Source: Photobacterium halotolerans DSM 18316 (lineage in GTDB: Bacteria; Pseudomonadota; Gammaproteobacteria; Enterobacterales; Vibrionaceae). Taken from it: a DNA stretch of 64,000 nucleotides. Under the pieces are notes generated by a model that saw only the letters and a list, made by a program, of their open reading frames with translations, made no database searches and was not told where the DNA came from. The stretch is from assembly GCF_000425165.1 (NCBI RefSeq), contig NZ_KE384321.1, positions 192,235 through 256,234 of the forward strand. The letters are read 5' to 3'. Each line of letters starts with the position of its first letter. The stretch's first letter is position 1. Shown piece by piece: positions 8,413 through 18,323 of the stretch. The translations under genes and the position numbers were made by a program.

Positions 8413-8719
8413 TTCCTTTGAAACTTATTCGTTGTCTTTTTGTTGTACATTTAATTCAAACTGTAAATTAATTCCGGGCACTGAAAATAAACAACATAAA
8501 GCAGCTTAATACTCGGCAATTCCTTGGTTTTTCCCCGTTAAAATCATTTCAAAACTGAAAGGGAAAGTAGATCGTGATCAAACTATAATAAAAAGGAAAA
8601 GTGATTTTCAGAGATTTGCTAGGAGGCCAGAAAAGAAAAGTAGTATAGTTTCATCATATTTGGCAGCGTCCCAACGAACTCGCCTATTTTGAAATTCAGC
8701 AACGAATCGCGGTTATCGT
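8413..8719 (+). other. Intergenic region upstream of hexR
   Basis: A 307-bp A/T-rich divergent region between the yeeZ-like gene and hexR. It has a TATAAT at 8584-8589 without a good -35. TGTAAATTAATTCCG at 8462-8476 matches the HexR palindrome pattern at 11 of 15 positions, so autoregulation is possible but weakly supported. An AGGAGG at 8621-8626 is not followed by a start codon. No ORF is seen. Confidence 0.4.
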
Positions 8720-9574
8720 ATGAATACCCTTGAAAAAATCCAAAATAATCTAGAACACTTTAGTAAGTCTGAGCGTAAGGTTGCTGAAGTTATCATTGCT
8801 TCCCCGCAAACCGCTATTCACTCGAGTATTGCGACTCTGGCTAAAATGGCCGATGTCAGTGAGCCGACAGTCAACCGTTTCTGCCGTCGCCTTGACACCA
8901 AAGGTTTCCCGGATTTTAAACTCCATCTTGCTCAAAGCCTGGCGAACGGTACTCCCTATGTAAACCGTAACGTTGAAGAAGACGACAGCGCAGAAGCTTA
9001 CACAGCCAAAATCTTCGAGTCCACCATGGCTTGTCTGGATGTCGCGAAAAGCAGCCTTGACCCGATGCAGGTTAACCGGGCCGTAGATCTGCTGACTCAG
9101 GCTAAACGCATTTCCTTTTTTGGCCTGGGGGCATCCGCTTCAGTTGCCCATGATGCCATGAATAAATTCTTCCGCTTCAATATCCCCATTGTCTGCTTTG
9201 ATGATGTCGTGATGCAACGTATGAGTGTCATTAACTGCACTGACAACGATGTTGTGGTGCTGATCTCTCACACCGGCCGTACCAAGAATTTAGTAGAAAT
9301 TGCAGAGATGGCACGTGAAAACGGTGCGACTGTCATTGGTATTACCGCCAAAGACTCGCCGCTGGATCGCGAATGCTCACTGTCTATTTGTCTGGATGTC
9401 CCCGAAGATACCGACATCTACATGCCGATGGCCAGCCGCGTAGTGCAGATGACGGTCATTGATGTGCTCGCCACCGGTTTTACCCTGCGTCGCGGCCCGG
9501 GTTTCAGAGAAAACCTGAAACGCGTAAAAGAGACCATCAAAGATTCACGCATTGCAAAAGAAGGGCTATTTTAA
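8720..9574 (+). CDS. hexR: HexR, RpiR-family regulator of central carbon metabolism
   Basis: A 284-residue RpiR-family transcription factor. The N-terminal helix-turn-helix (about 1-77) includes IATLAKMADVSEPTVNRFCR; the C-terminal SIS domain (about 125-265) includes FFGLGASASVAHDA and VVLISHTGRTKNLVEIA, a sugar-phosphate site. HexR senses 2-keto-3-deoxy-6-phosphogluconate and controls Entner-Doudoroff, glycolytic and gluconeogenic genes in Pseudomonas, Shewanella and vibrios. A near-ideal HexR palindrome lies 280 bp downstream in the pykA promoter. The ATG at 8720 gives the canonical MNTLEKIQ start, although its upstream sequence has little Shine-Dalgarno character. A terminator follows at 9614. 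Confidence 0.95.
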   Translation: MNTLEKIQNNLEHFSKSERKVAEVIIASPQTAIHSSIATLAKMADVSEPTVNRFCRRLDTKGFPDFKLHLAQSLANGTPYVNRNVEEDDSAEAYTAKIFESTMACLDVAKSSLDPMQVNRAVDLLTQAKRISFFGLGASASVAHDAMNKFFRFNIPIVCFDDVVMQRMSVINCTDNDVVVLISHTGRTKNLVEIAEMARENGATVIGITAKDSPLDRECSLSICLDVPEDTDIYMPMASRVVQMTVIDVLATGFTLRRGPGFRENLKRVKETIKDSRIAKEGLF

Positions 9575-9613
9575 AGCCAGCACCGCGCCCATGATTCCCG
9601 GGATAGAACATCA

Positions 9614-9642
9614 AAGCATGGTGATACAGCCATGCTTTTTTA
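9614..9642 (+). terminator. Rho-independent terminator of hexR
   Basis: AAGCATGG (9614-9621) pairs with CCATGCTT (9630-9637) around an 8-nt loop, followed by a T-run. It separates hexR from pykA. Confidence 0.85.
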
Positions 9643-9769
9643 TATCCTCAGTATTCCCTCTGCGTTTAAAACGGACAATAATACCCGCTGGACTGAGAAT
9701 GAAAACGACCAGCACGGACGACAAAGTCGTCAATTCATTGTCCTATGTCGCCTTTTTACTACAAGCACC

Positions 9770-9784
9770 TGTAATATAATTACA
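9770..9784 (+). promoter_or_regulatory. HexR operator in the pykA promoter
   Basis: TGTAATATAATTACA is a perfect palindrome (TGTAAT/ATTACA, 3-nt centre) and agrees with the published HexR consensus TGTAATTAAATTACA at all but central positions. A TATAAT (9775-9780) lies inside it, so HexR binding would cover a likely -10 element of pykA. It is 72 nt upstream of the pykA start codon. Confidence 0.8.
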
Positions 9785-9855
9785 GATAATGCTAACACTA
9801 TATACCCAAGTTATAACCCATCTCATCGTATCCTTTCGACTATATGGAGAGCTTC

Positions 9856-11301
<1,446 letters not shown>

Positions 11302-11326
11302 TAAGTCAGAGCAACACGCTGAAACG

Positions 11327-11371
11327 AAAAAAGCTTGCGGTACTGAGCATACAGTAAACGCAAGCTTTTTT
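11327..11371. terminator. Bidirectional terminator between pykA and rimJ
   Basis: AAAAGCTTGCG (11329-11339) pairs with CGCAAGCTTTT (11359-11369); an inner TACTG/CAGTA stem fills the loop. A-run and T-run flank it, so it can end pykA and the convergent rimJ transcript. Confidence 0.85.
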
Positions 11372-11427
11372 ATTTCTGCTTCACCGGCCCACCCGTAACC
11401 CAAAACAGGGTTAAAGGCTACACGCCG

Positions 11428-12012
11428 TTACTGCGAAGGTTGCGACCAGTCCGGGTTAATACGGGCCGTCAGTATATGATCTTCCCAGCGCCCATTGATC
11501 AACAAGTATTCCCGGGCAACCCCTTCCTGCTCGAAACCCGCCGATTTCAGTACTGCCGCACTGCGCTTATTGCGCGGTATATAAGCCGCCATCACCCGAT
11601 GAAATTGCTGCACGTCAAACATCCAGCGGATGGCAGCATTCAACGCCCGCCGCATGATGCCCTTGCCCTGACATTTTTCATCCAGTGAATAACCAACATG
11701 GCAGGCGTAAAAAGGGTGGCGCACCAGGTTACTGAAATTAATCACGCCGCAAACTTCTTCTGATCCTTCCATGAAGATAACAAAATAATACGCCAGCCGG
11801 TGTTTATGAAGTTCTGCCAATTGGGTCAGACGGCGTTCCCAACCCTCCACTGTAAAGAAAGCCGGGTCCCGAAGCGGTTCCCAGGGCTGGAGAAACTGTT
11901 TGTTACGCTGATAATAGGACGCTATCTGACGCGCATCTTTATTCGTCACCAGACGCACTGTCAGTCCATCAACTTTTAAGGTTGATGAACGCTGCATGAT
12001 TGAATGAAACAA
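11428..12012 (-). CDS. rimJ: RimJ, N-alpha-acetyltransferase of ribosomal protein S5
   Basis: A 194-residue GNAT acetyltransferase resembling E. coli RimJ (194 aa) across its full length: LTVRLV, YYQRNKQFLQPWEP, GVINFSNLVR, the acetyl-CoA loop CQGKGIMRRAL, NKRSAAVLKSAGFEQEG and YLLINGRWEDHILTA. RimJ acetylates the N-terminal alanine of ribosomal protein S5. A TTG at 12012, with AGAGG 5-9 nt upstream, gives an MF-type N-terminus like the enteric protein; the first ATG is at 11997 and lacks a ribosome site. I keep the TTG start but the choice is open. It converges with pykA. Confidence 0.9.
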   Translation of the reverse strand: MFHSIMQRSSTLKVDGLTVRLVTNKDARQIASYYQRNKQFLQPWEPLRDPAFFTVEGWERRLTQLAELHKHRLAYYFVIFMEGSEEVCGVINFSNLVRHPFYACHVGYSLDEKCQGKGIMRRALNAAIRWMFDVQQFHRVMAAYIPRNKRSAAVLKSAGFEQEGVAREYLLINGRWEDHILTARINPDWSQPSQ

Positions 12013-12121
12013 GCTGACCTCTGCATACTATACTTTCACTTTAACGCTACCGGCATTTGAGGCGTTCCTCTGTGCCTGGCTGAAGGTAGCCGTTAAGACT
12101 CTCTGACCGGTGAAGGCAACT

Positions 12122-12607
12122 ATGTACTACGACCTGATCAACACTGAGCTTGGTCTGATTTATCTGCAGGCCGACGACCAGGGGCTGAAGCTGATCACCA
12201 TTGCCAGTGACGGCTATCAGCCTCCCCCCTGCTGGATTCATCACCCTGAAAAATTACAAGAGTACACCCTTCAGCTCAAGCAATACCTGTCAGGCCAGCG
12301 TCAGCAATTTTCACTGCGCTTAGCGCCCGATGGCACCGCCTTTCAGCATCAGGTCTGGCAGGCTATCCAGGCCATCCCCTATGGCGAAACACGCACCAGT
12401 CAGCAACTGGCTGCCCAACTCGGCAATAAGCAAGCCCATCAGGCGGTGGCACTGGCAAAGAATGTCAATCCCATCCCTATACTCATACCCTGTCACCGCG
12501 TGATCTGCCAGAACCCGAGGATCAGCTGCCGTTTCGGGCTGGATTTGATCAACCTGTTACGGGCCCTTGAAAAAGGCCACATCCCGCCCAAACTCAGGCC
12601 ACTTTAG
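12122..12607 (+). CDS. Divergent Ogt-like methylated-DNA-protein cysteine methyltransferase homologue
   Basis: A 161-residue protein with the fold of O6-alkylguanine-DNA alkyltransferases. The acceptor motif is ILIPCHRVI (Cys124), preceded by AFQHQVWQAIQAIPYGETRT and NPIP. Several normally invariant residues differ: the arginine finger of the canonical ARAVG is a glutamine (AHQAVA, Gln107), the tyrosine of TSYG is a glutamine (TSQQLA, Gln94), and the usual GYxGG after the active site is SCRFGLD. The acceptor cysteine suggests alkyl transfer may persist, but DNA recognition and base flipping should be altered. GAAGG upstream favours the ATG at 12122 over an in-frame GTG at 12110. It diverges from rimJ. 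Confidence 0.75.
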   Translation: MYYDLINTELGLIYLQADDQGLKLITIASDGYQPPPCWIHHPEKLQEYTLQLKQYLSGQRQQFSLRLAPDGTAFQHQVWQAIQAIPYGETRTSQQLAAQLGNKQAHQAVALAKNVNPIPILIPCHRVICQNPRISCRFGLDLINLLRALEKGHIPPKLRPL

Positions 12608-12646
12608 CAGACAGCCTGCCGGGTGATATGCGGCACAGCAAGCAGG

Positions 12647-14182
12647 TTACGGCTTACTGATACCATACTCGCGTAATTTATTCGCCACTGCGGTATGAGA
12701 CACCCCTAACCGTTTTGCCAGTTTTCGCGTAGAAGGGTAACTACGATACAGGTTTGTCAGGATGCCGGTTTCGTAGCGCTTCATGATGTCATCCAGCGAA
12801 CCATCGAGTGTCTCTTCGTTGATCACACTGGCTGACTCATTCTCTGGCAGCTGAATATCATCAACCGTCATTTCAGCGCTTTCGAGCTGCGTCATGGCCC
12901 GGAACAGGACATTGCGTAATTGGCGAATATTGCCGGGCCACGCATATTGGCTCAGCATCTGGGCCAGCTTATCTGACATCACAGGCTTCGCCTGCTGCAG
13001 CTCCTGGGCAAACTGAGACACAAAAAGCTCAGCCAGCGGTACTATATCTGCCGAACGTTCCCGTAACGGCGGAACCACCAGAGATAACACATTCAGGCGG
13101 TAGTACAAATCTTCACGGAATTGCCCTGCAGCAACCAGATCCGGCAATCGCTTCTGTGTGGAGCAAATAACCCGGACATCAACCCGCACTTCTTTCTCTT
13201 CACCGACCCGGCGGAAGGTGCCATCCTGCAGGAAACGTAACAGTTTCACCTGCAAATGAGAGGACATCTCGCCAATCTCATACAGGAATACCGTACCGCC
13301 GCTGGCCTGTTCGAAAATGCCTTTCTTACCGGGCTCACCACCGGTACCGGCCACCCCGAACAGCTCGGTTTCAGCGGCGTTATCCGGCATAGACACGCAA
13401 TTAACCAGCAGGAATGGCTTTTCCCTGCGCAGTGAGCGCTGGTGACAGGCTCTGGCCAGCATTTCTTTACCTGTTCCGGTTTCCCCCTGAATCAGCAAAG
13501 GCGCATCGAGCAGGGCCAGTTTTTTCGCCTGTGCAATCAAATGCCGGAAACGGGAAGACTGCCCGACCAGATGTTCAAAACCATTGTCACCGCTGATCTT
13601 GCGCATCGCCAGCGGCATTTTGGCCTCAGACAGAGATTTCAGCAGAATCACCGCACTGGCCAGCACTTCATTATCGGACTCATCGGCCACGTAGACCGGC
13701 ATGACTTCCATCAGATAATCCAGGCCGGACAACACCACCATTTCGCTGTAATGCCTGGCGCTGTCTTTCTCCAGCCAGCGATGGAAGTTGAAGCCCAGCA
13801 CACTGTGGACGGTTTCTCCCAGCACAGCTTCGCGGGTTTTGCCTAATAACTGCTCTGCCGGCTGATTGGCCAGATCGATTTTGCCCTGCAGATTAACAGA
13901 GAAAAAAGGATCCGGCAGCGCTTCCAGCAAGGCTTTCAATTCTTTGTGTTCACGCTCGCTCGGCATGAACTGTATCTTACGCACATCCGTCACTCCGTCT
14001 AACTGACGGATTTGAAACATTAACTGACGAAACTCTTCAAATTCGATTTCCGGACAATTGAGATAAATAATACCGCTGCGGTCGATTTCGATTCCCCGCA
14101 GATCCAGTGCCCGGCTCGCCAGAATATCCAGCAGTTCACGGGTCATCCCAAGCCGATCGACACAAAAGACTTGTAGTCTCAT
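12647..14182 (-). CDS. tyrR: TyrR, aromatic amino acid-responsive transcriptional regulator
   Basis: A 511-residue homologue of TyrR, which represses or activates aromatic biosynthesis and transport genes. Domains in order: N-terminal ACT (MRLQVFCVDRLGMTRELLD), PAS (about 78-190), AAA+ core (GETGTGKE Walker A) and a C-terminal Fis-like HTH ending STRKLAKRLGVSHTAVANKL. As in E. coli TyrR, the sigma-54 contact loop GAFTGA is absent. Unusually, the Walker B position that reads LLDEIGEM in E. coli is FLYEIGEM here, so the aspartate is a tyrosine. The ATG at 14182 gives the canonical N-terminus; a 28-codon extension is rejected. AAGGCAACC serves as ribosome site. Probable target: tyrP at 48 kb. 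Confidence 0.93.
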   Translation of the reverse strand: MRLQVFCVDRLGMTRELLDILASRALDLRGIEIDRSGIIYLNCPEIEFEEFRQLMFQIRQLDGVTDVRKIQFMPSEREHKELKALLEALPDPFFSVNLQGKIDLANQPAEQLLGKTREAVLGETVHSVLGFNFHRWLEKDSARHYSEMVVLSGLDYLMEVMPVYVADESDNEVLASAVILLKSLSEAKMPLAMRKISGDNGFEHLVGQSSRFRHLIAQAKKLALLDAPLLIQGETGTGKEMLARACHQRSLRREKPFLLVNCVSMPDNAAETELFGVAGTGGEPGKKGIFEQASGGTVFLYEIGEMSSHLQVKLLRFLQDGTFRRVGEEKEVRVDVRVICSTQKRLPDLVAAGQFREDLYYRLNVLSLVVPPLRERSADIVPLAELFVSQFAQELQQAKPVMSDKLAQMLSQYAWPGNIRQLRNVLFRAMTQLESAEMTVDDIQLPENESASVINEETLDGSLDDIMKRYETGILTNLYRSYPSTRKLAKRLGVSHTAVANKLREYGISKP

Positions 14183-14351
14183 AGTGGTTGCCTTTTCGCT
14201 CCAGACAAAACTGTCAACAATTCGTGACACGAAAAGAAGTGTGCGCGGAAGTCGGTGTGCCGTCAAGACGGCAATGCCCGAAGGTGAGAGCTATATCGTG
14301 ATGAAATGGCAGCAGAAAATACTTTTTGTTTCTGAGCGCCGTTAATCGGAT

Positions 14352-14383
14352 AAAAAACGACCAGCGCTTTATGGCTGGCCGTT
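14352..14383 (-). terminator. Terminator of the psp-ycjXF operon
   Basis: On the minus strand a stem of about 9 bp (CCAGC/GCTGG core, 14361-14379) is followed by a T-run formed by the A-run at 14352-14357. It lies just past the ycjF stop and upstream of tyrR, indicating that tyrR has its own promoter. Confidence 0.78.
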
Positions 14384-14396
14384 GTATTTCCGCGTA

Positions 14397-15434
14397 TCAG
14401 TCTGCGGACTTTTCTGCTTTATCCCCGCCCAGCCGGCTGAGCAAATCACGACGAATATCACTCAGCGCCGGGGCCTGTTCCGGCTGCCAGGGTAACGGGC
14501 GCATCAAATTCATGGCTTTGAGGCCAAGACGGCCCGTTAGCAGGCCCACCCCAAGCCCTTGCGCGGCCCTGGCAGAGAGCCGACCGGCAAGATGTACAGA
14601 CAAAATATCCATGCTGCTGTCGGTGATCAGCTCGCTGGCACCGGCTATGGCCATATTTTTCAATACCAGCTTGAACAACTGAATACGCGACCAGTAGCCC
14701 AGCTCAATACCATAGACTGCCGCTATCTGATCAATCAGACGAAAATTCCGCCAGGCGACCAGTAATACATCAGCAATCGCAAGCGGGCTGACCGCGACCA
14801 TCAGGGCGGCTTCCCGCGCATATTTCACCACCAGCTTTTTGGCCTGTTTGTCCTGCTGGCTGAGCACCAGCTGGTCATACATGGCCAGCACTTCCGCATC
14901 ATTATGCGTGGCCGCCAAAGACGCCTGCCAGCGGCTGTAACCCGGGTTCTCAGCCGAAATTGCACCTTGCTTGGCCAGGCGGATACAAAACGCTTTCCCC
15001 TGCCCGATGCCCTCGGCGGCCAGTAACATTTCAGCCTGCTCGCGTTCTGTCTGGCGATCTTTGAGGCGGCGCAGCCTGAGCCATTCACGGCCAAGCACAC
15101 CGATACCCGTTGCAGCCACCGAGGCCACCAGCACGCTCCAGCCCAGCGACAACCAGTCACCGCTCTGATAGGCAGAGGCAACATAGTCAACGCTCTGCCA
15201 CACCGTCAGTCCGATGCCGCCCAGCAGCAAGGTTTTCAGCCAGCGCCCCCGGGAAGACGATTTGCCCAGCGTGTTCTCCAATTGCGCTTCGGCCTGCGAG
15301 TCCGATTCCTCTTCGGCTGCGGCGGGCAAAAAGCTTTCTTGCCCGGCAAATTCCAGCCGGCTTTTCAGATCCGGGCCTGACGGCTCGGTTTCCTGCTCAT
15401 CAAACACTATTTTGCTTTGATACGGCTTCGTCAT
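14397..15434 (-). CDS. ycjF: YcjF family membrane protein (UPF0283/DUF697)
   Basis: A 345-residue inner-membrane protein of the YcjF family. The first 70 residues are charged and cytoplasmic (EFAGQESFLPAAAEEE). Two transmembrane segments follow around 70-120 (LLLGGIGLTVWQSVDYV, LGWSVLVASVAATGIGVLG). The C-terminal DUF697-like region includes ALMVAVSPLAIADVLLVAWR and GLGVGLLTGRLGLKAM. Its start overlaps the ycjX stop by 4 nt, so translation is coupled. The ycjX-ycjF pair follows the psp genes in E. coli as well and is part of the PspF regulon. Biochemical function is unknown. Confidence 0.92.
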   Translation of the reverse strand: MTKPYQSKIVFDEQETEPSGPDLKSRLEFAGQESFLPAAAEEESDSQAEAQLENTLGKSSSRGRWLKTLLLGGIGLTVWQSVDYVASAYQSGDWLSLGWSVLVASVAATGIGVLGREWLRLRRLKDRQTEREQAEMLLAAEGIGQGKAFCIRLAKQGAISAENPGYSRWQASLAATHNDAEVLAMYDQLVLSQQDKQAKKLVVKYAREAALMVAVSPLAIADVLLVAWRNFRLIDQIAAVYGIELGYWSRIQLFKLVLKNMAIAGASELITDSSMDILSVHLAGRLSARAAQGLGVGLLTGRLGLKAMNLMRPLPWQPEQAPALSDIRRDLLSRLGGDKAEKSAD

Positions 15435-16828
15435 CGCAGTTTATCTCCCAGCAAAAACGCTAATGTTTTATCCATCCGAATGTGCGGCAAGGGTTCATCG
15501 CTTTGTTGCGGCAGCGGACGGAAGCTGACAAAGTCGAACCCCTGCGCCTGCCAGAAGGCATCATCCGGCAGCCTGCGCGGGACTTCGCCAGGAAACACTG
15601 TCTGTGCCTGTCCTGACAAGGTATGCCCCCGCAGTGCCGGCACCTGCTTACCCTGATGATCCACAAAGCCCGGCTCCGTGGCCTGAATGGCGGCCAGACT
15701 GGTACAGCTCATGTTAATGCCCTCAAAGGAAGCCGTTTGCCAGGCTTCATTGACCATTTGCTGTAACAGACTGACCAGATTCGGATGTTGCTCCGGGGTA
15801 ATGTGATCGGCCTTGGTCGCCGCAAACAGCACTTTATCAATACGAGGTGAGAACAAACGGCGCAGCAAGGAGCTTCTGCCGTAATGAAAACTCTGCATCA
15901 GCTGATTGAGTGCATGGCGCATATCATTAAACGATTCGCGGCCGGCATTGAGCGGTTGCAGGCAGTCGACCAGAATGATTTGTCGGTCAAAACGGGAAAA
16001 GTGATCCCGGTAAAAGCCTTTCACCACGTGCTGCTGATAATACTTGTAGCGGCGTTTCAGCACGCCGATATTGGTATCGTCACCCGCTTCATTTAACTGG
16101 GCTTCGGTGTATTTTTCCAGCCACATAAACGGGAAAAACTGCAACACCGGTGCCCCGGCCAGTTCACCGGGTAACACAAAACGTCCCGGTTGAACCCAGT
16201 GCAACCCGGCTTCCGCTTTACACTTGAACAGATAATCGGTGAAGGTCGCCGCCAGGCGCGCCAATGCTTGTTCGTCAGCCGGCGCGAAGGGATCCAGTGT
16301 CTCGCCCGCGGCAAGCCAGTCGCTTGCCAGCTGTTGACGGCGGCCAGTCATCAACCGAGCCTGCTGTTTCGACCAGGCCAGGTAATCCATTTCCAGCAAA
16401 GGCAAATCCAGCAGCCACTCACCGGGATAGTCAATGATATCCAGATACAGGGTGGCAGTATCCTGCAGCAGTTTTAACGGGCCTTTCTGCGGTTTAAAGC
16501 GCAGCGCCATACGTATCTGACTGACATCCCGGGTCGGTTCCGGCCAGTGCGGGGGCGATTGCAGCAAAGCCTGCATGCCTTCTTCGTAACCAAAAGCCGG
16601 TACGTGCATATCAACCTGCGGCACACGACGGGCGCCCAGCAGATGACCATCACTGACGGCCGGAAACAGTGGCAGCCGCGGGTTGGTGCTGACATGCTGC
16701 AGCTGATTCACCAGCGAAGTAATAAAGGCCGTTTTACCGGCTCGGGACAATCCTGTCACCGCCAGACGCACATGCCTGTCCAGGCCACGGTTTACCAGTT
16801 TGTTGAGCTCTTGCCCCAAATGAATCAT
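15431..16828 (-). CDS. ycjX: YcjX family P-loop GTPase-like protein (DUF463)
   Basis: A 465-residue predicted NTPase with Walker A GLSRAGKT at residues 26-33 and a candidate switch/Walker B in YLDIIDYPGEWLLDLP; ILVDCLQPLNAG and KVLFAATKADH match guanine-recognition-like positions, the latter reading TKAD. The family is known as a stress protein of unknown role in the Psp regulon. It lies 83 nt downstream of pspC and overlaps ycjF, all on the minus strand, so it is probably expressed from the pspA sigma-54 promoter. Nucleotide specificity is inferred from TKAD rather than shown. Confidence 0.92.
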   Translation of the reverse strand: MIHLGQELNKLVNRGLDRHVRLAVTGLSRAGKTAFITSLVNQLQHVSTNPRLPLFPAVSDGHLLGARRVPQVDMHVPAFGYEEGMQALLQSPPHWPEPTRDVSQIRMALRFKPQKGPLKLLQDTATLYLDIIDYPGEWLLDLPLLEMDYLAWSKQQARLMTGRRQQLASDWLAAGETLDPFAPADEQALARLAATFTDYLFKCKAEAGLHWVQPGRFVLPGELAGAPVLQFFPFMWLEKYTEAQLNEAGDDTNIGVLKRRYKYYQQHVVKGFYRDHFSRFDRQIILVDCLQPLNAGRESFNDMRHALNQLMQSFHYGRSSLLRRLFSPRIDKVLFAATKADHITPEQHPNLVSLLQQMVNEAWQTASFEGINMSCTSLAAIQATEPGFVDHQGKQVPALRGHTLSGQAQTVFPGEVPRRLPDDAFWQAQGFDFVSFRPLPQQSDEPLPHIRMDKTLAFLLGDKLR

Positions 16829-16911
16829 ATCCTGCCCTTTTCGTTGTTATTGGCTGATACGCAACAGAAAAGCAGGCCACTGCCTGCTTTTCGTAACACT
16901 TGACCGATAAA

Positions 16912-17298
16912 TTAAAGCTGTTTGAACGCTTTTTCTACATTGAATGCCGATGAGGTGACATAGGCTTCCATGTCGCGGAGCTTGCCTTCCATCTCATCAA
17001 ACTCATGTTCAATATTATCCAATAGCTGCGACGGCGACTGTCCCGACTGCCAGGGTTTCTGTTTCACTGTGTGCTCTTTATAAGCGTGCTGCTGAATCTG
17101 ACGCTCTTCCGGCATCTTGTCGAGAAACAGACAAGCTGCGATATACGCCAGCGTCACAAAGAACCCGATACCCAGCAGAAAGGCAGACACGGTCAGAATA
17201 CGGACGACCCAGGCCTCCACCCCGAAGTATTCGGCAATCCCGGCGCAAACCCCGCCCAGTTTGCCGTTCTTCGGATCACGGTATAAGGTTTTCGTCAT
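16912..17298 (-). CDS. pspC: Phage shock protein C
   Basis: A 128-residue inner-membrane toxin-sensor component of the phage shock response. The PspC signature is present at the N-terminus: LYRDPKNGKLGGVCAGIAEY, then FGVEAWVVRILTV and a transmembrane helix at about 36-57. The C-terminal part (about 80-128) is a predicted amphipathic, partly coiled-coil segment ending in FNVEKAFKQL. PspC with PspB senses secretin mislocalisation or loss of proton motive force and recruits PspA, freeing PspF. It overlaps pspB by 4 nt. No pspD or pspE lies in this operon. Confidence 0.94.
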   Translation of the reverse strand: MTKTLYRDPKNGKLGGVCAGIAEYFGVEAWVVRILTVSAFLLGIGFFVTLAYIAACLFLDKMPEERQIQQHAYKEHTVKQKPWQSGQSPSQLLDNIEHEFDEMEGKLRDMEAYVTSSAFNVEKAFKQL

Positions 17299-17525
17299 GG
17301 CTTCTGTCTCCAGTGTGGCGCTTCTGCATCAAGTATTTTTTCCAGTGTCACGATACGCTGCTGCATTTGCTCAGCACGGACCACCAGCCCTTGTAATTTG
17401 TCAGTATCTTCACCTGACAGCCCCTGTGCCGTCTGACGCTTACTGCGGTAGTGCAAAATCAGCCACAGTGGCGCAACAAACACCAGAAAGACAATCAACG
17501 GCCCTACAATAAATCCCATGGACAT
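17295..17525 (-). CDS. pspB: Phage shock protein B
   Basis: A 76-residue membrane protein with one N-terminal transmembrane helix (MGFIVGPLIVFLVFVAPLWL), a basic stop (HYRSKRQ) and a C-terminal leucine-zipper-like coil (QGLVVRAEQMQQRIVTLEKI), the normal PspB plan. AGAAGGAGA sits 6 nt from the ATG at 17525; a GTG two codons upstream abuts it and is less likely. It is 21 nt downstream of pspA and overlaps pspC by 4 nt. Confidence 0.92.
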   Translation of the reverse strand: MSMGFIVGPLIVFLVFVAPLWLILHYRSKRQTAQGLSGEDTDKLQGLVVRAEQMQQRIVTLEKILDAEAPHWRQKP

Positions 17526-17546
17526 GCACACTCTCCTTCTGAGGCG

Positions 17547-18212
17547 TTATTCTTTGTCTTTCATACCCGCTTTCAGGCGTTCCAGCTCTTTTTCAATGTC
17601 ATCCTGCGCCTGCAGATCAGCAAATTCCTGCTCCAGGCTTTTGCCCCGGCCTATATTATAGCTGTCGGCTTCTGCTTCCATTTCATCGATACGGCGTTCG
17701 TACTGCTCGAATTTAGACAAAGCTTCTTCCACTTTACCGGTATCGAGCTGACGGCGGACTTCACGACGATTATCGGCAGCCTGATGACGCACCACCAGAC
17801 TTTGCTGACGGGCGCGGGTTTCCTGCAGCTTACGCTCCAGTTCAGCCACTTCCGATGCCAGCTTTTCGATGGTCTCTTCCACCAGCTTATATTCTTCCTG
17901 CAGCGTCAGCACCACATCGCTGATTTTTTGTTTTTCAATCAGCGCAGCGCGTGCCAGATCTTCACGGCTCTTCTGCAGCGCCAGTGTGGCTTTGTTCTGC
18001 CAGTCTTCAGACTGTGACTGCAAACTGTTAATACGGCGATACAGCTCTTTTTTGTCTGCCATCGCTTTGGCCGAAGAAGTACGGACTTCCACCAGCGTGT
18101 CTTCCATTTCCTGAATGATCAGGCGGATCATTTTTTGCGGATCTTCAGCTTTGTCCAACAGCGAATTTACGTTGGCGTTTACAATGTCCGCAAAGCGAGA
18201 AAAAATACCCAT
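17547..18212 (-). CDS. pspA: Phage shock protein A
   Basis: A 221-residue peripheral membrane protein of the PspA/IM30 (ESCRT-III-like) family. It begins [20 protein letters not shown], an amphipathic membrane-binding helix, followed by long coiled-coil helices (about 25-185) and a C-terminal helix with [11 protein letters not shown]. It binds and inhibits PspF in unstressed cells and supports damaged membranes under stress. GAAAGGAGAGACATA precedes the ATG at 18212; 15 further in-frame codons upstream are excluded. It is the first gene of pspABC-ycjX-ycjF, behind a sigma-54 promoter. Confidence 0.95.
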   Translation of the reverse strand: MGIFSRFADIVNANVNSLLDKAEDPQKMIRLIIQEMEDTLVEVRTSSAKAMADKKELYRRINSLQSQSEDWQNKATLALQKSREDLARAALIEKQKISDVVLTLQEEYKLVEETIEKLASEVAELERKLQETRARQQSLVVRHQAADNRREVRRQLDTGKVEEALSKFEQYERRIDEMEAEADSYNIGRGKSLEQEFADLQAQDDIEKELERLKAGMKDKE

Positions 18213-18307
18213 TATGTCTCTCCTTTCATCGCTGCAACCACACATGTCGGGTTGCAAGCATTGTGATATGTCATTTCACCAGATAGCAATCTGCCTGCAT
18301 TTCTTAT

Positions 18308-18323
18308 TACAAGAGCCGTGCCA
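18308..18323 (-). promoter_or_regulatory. Sigma-54 promoter of the psp operon
   Basis: On the minus strand the sequence reads TGGCACGGCTCTTGTA, matching the -24/-12 consensus TGGCAC-N5-TTGC except that the -12 element is TTGT. Transcription should start near 18296, about 85 nt before pspA. It lies in the divergent pspA-pspF interval where PspF enhancer sites are expected. Confidence 0.75.
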
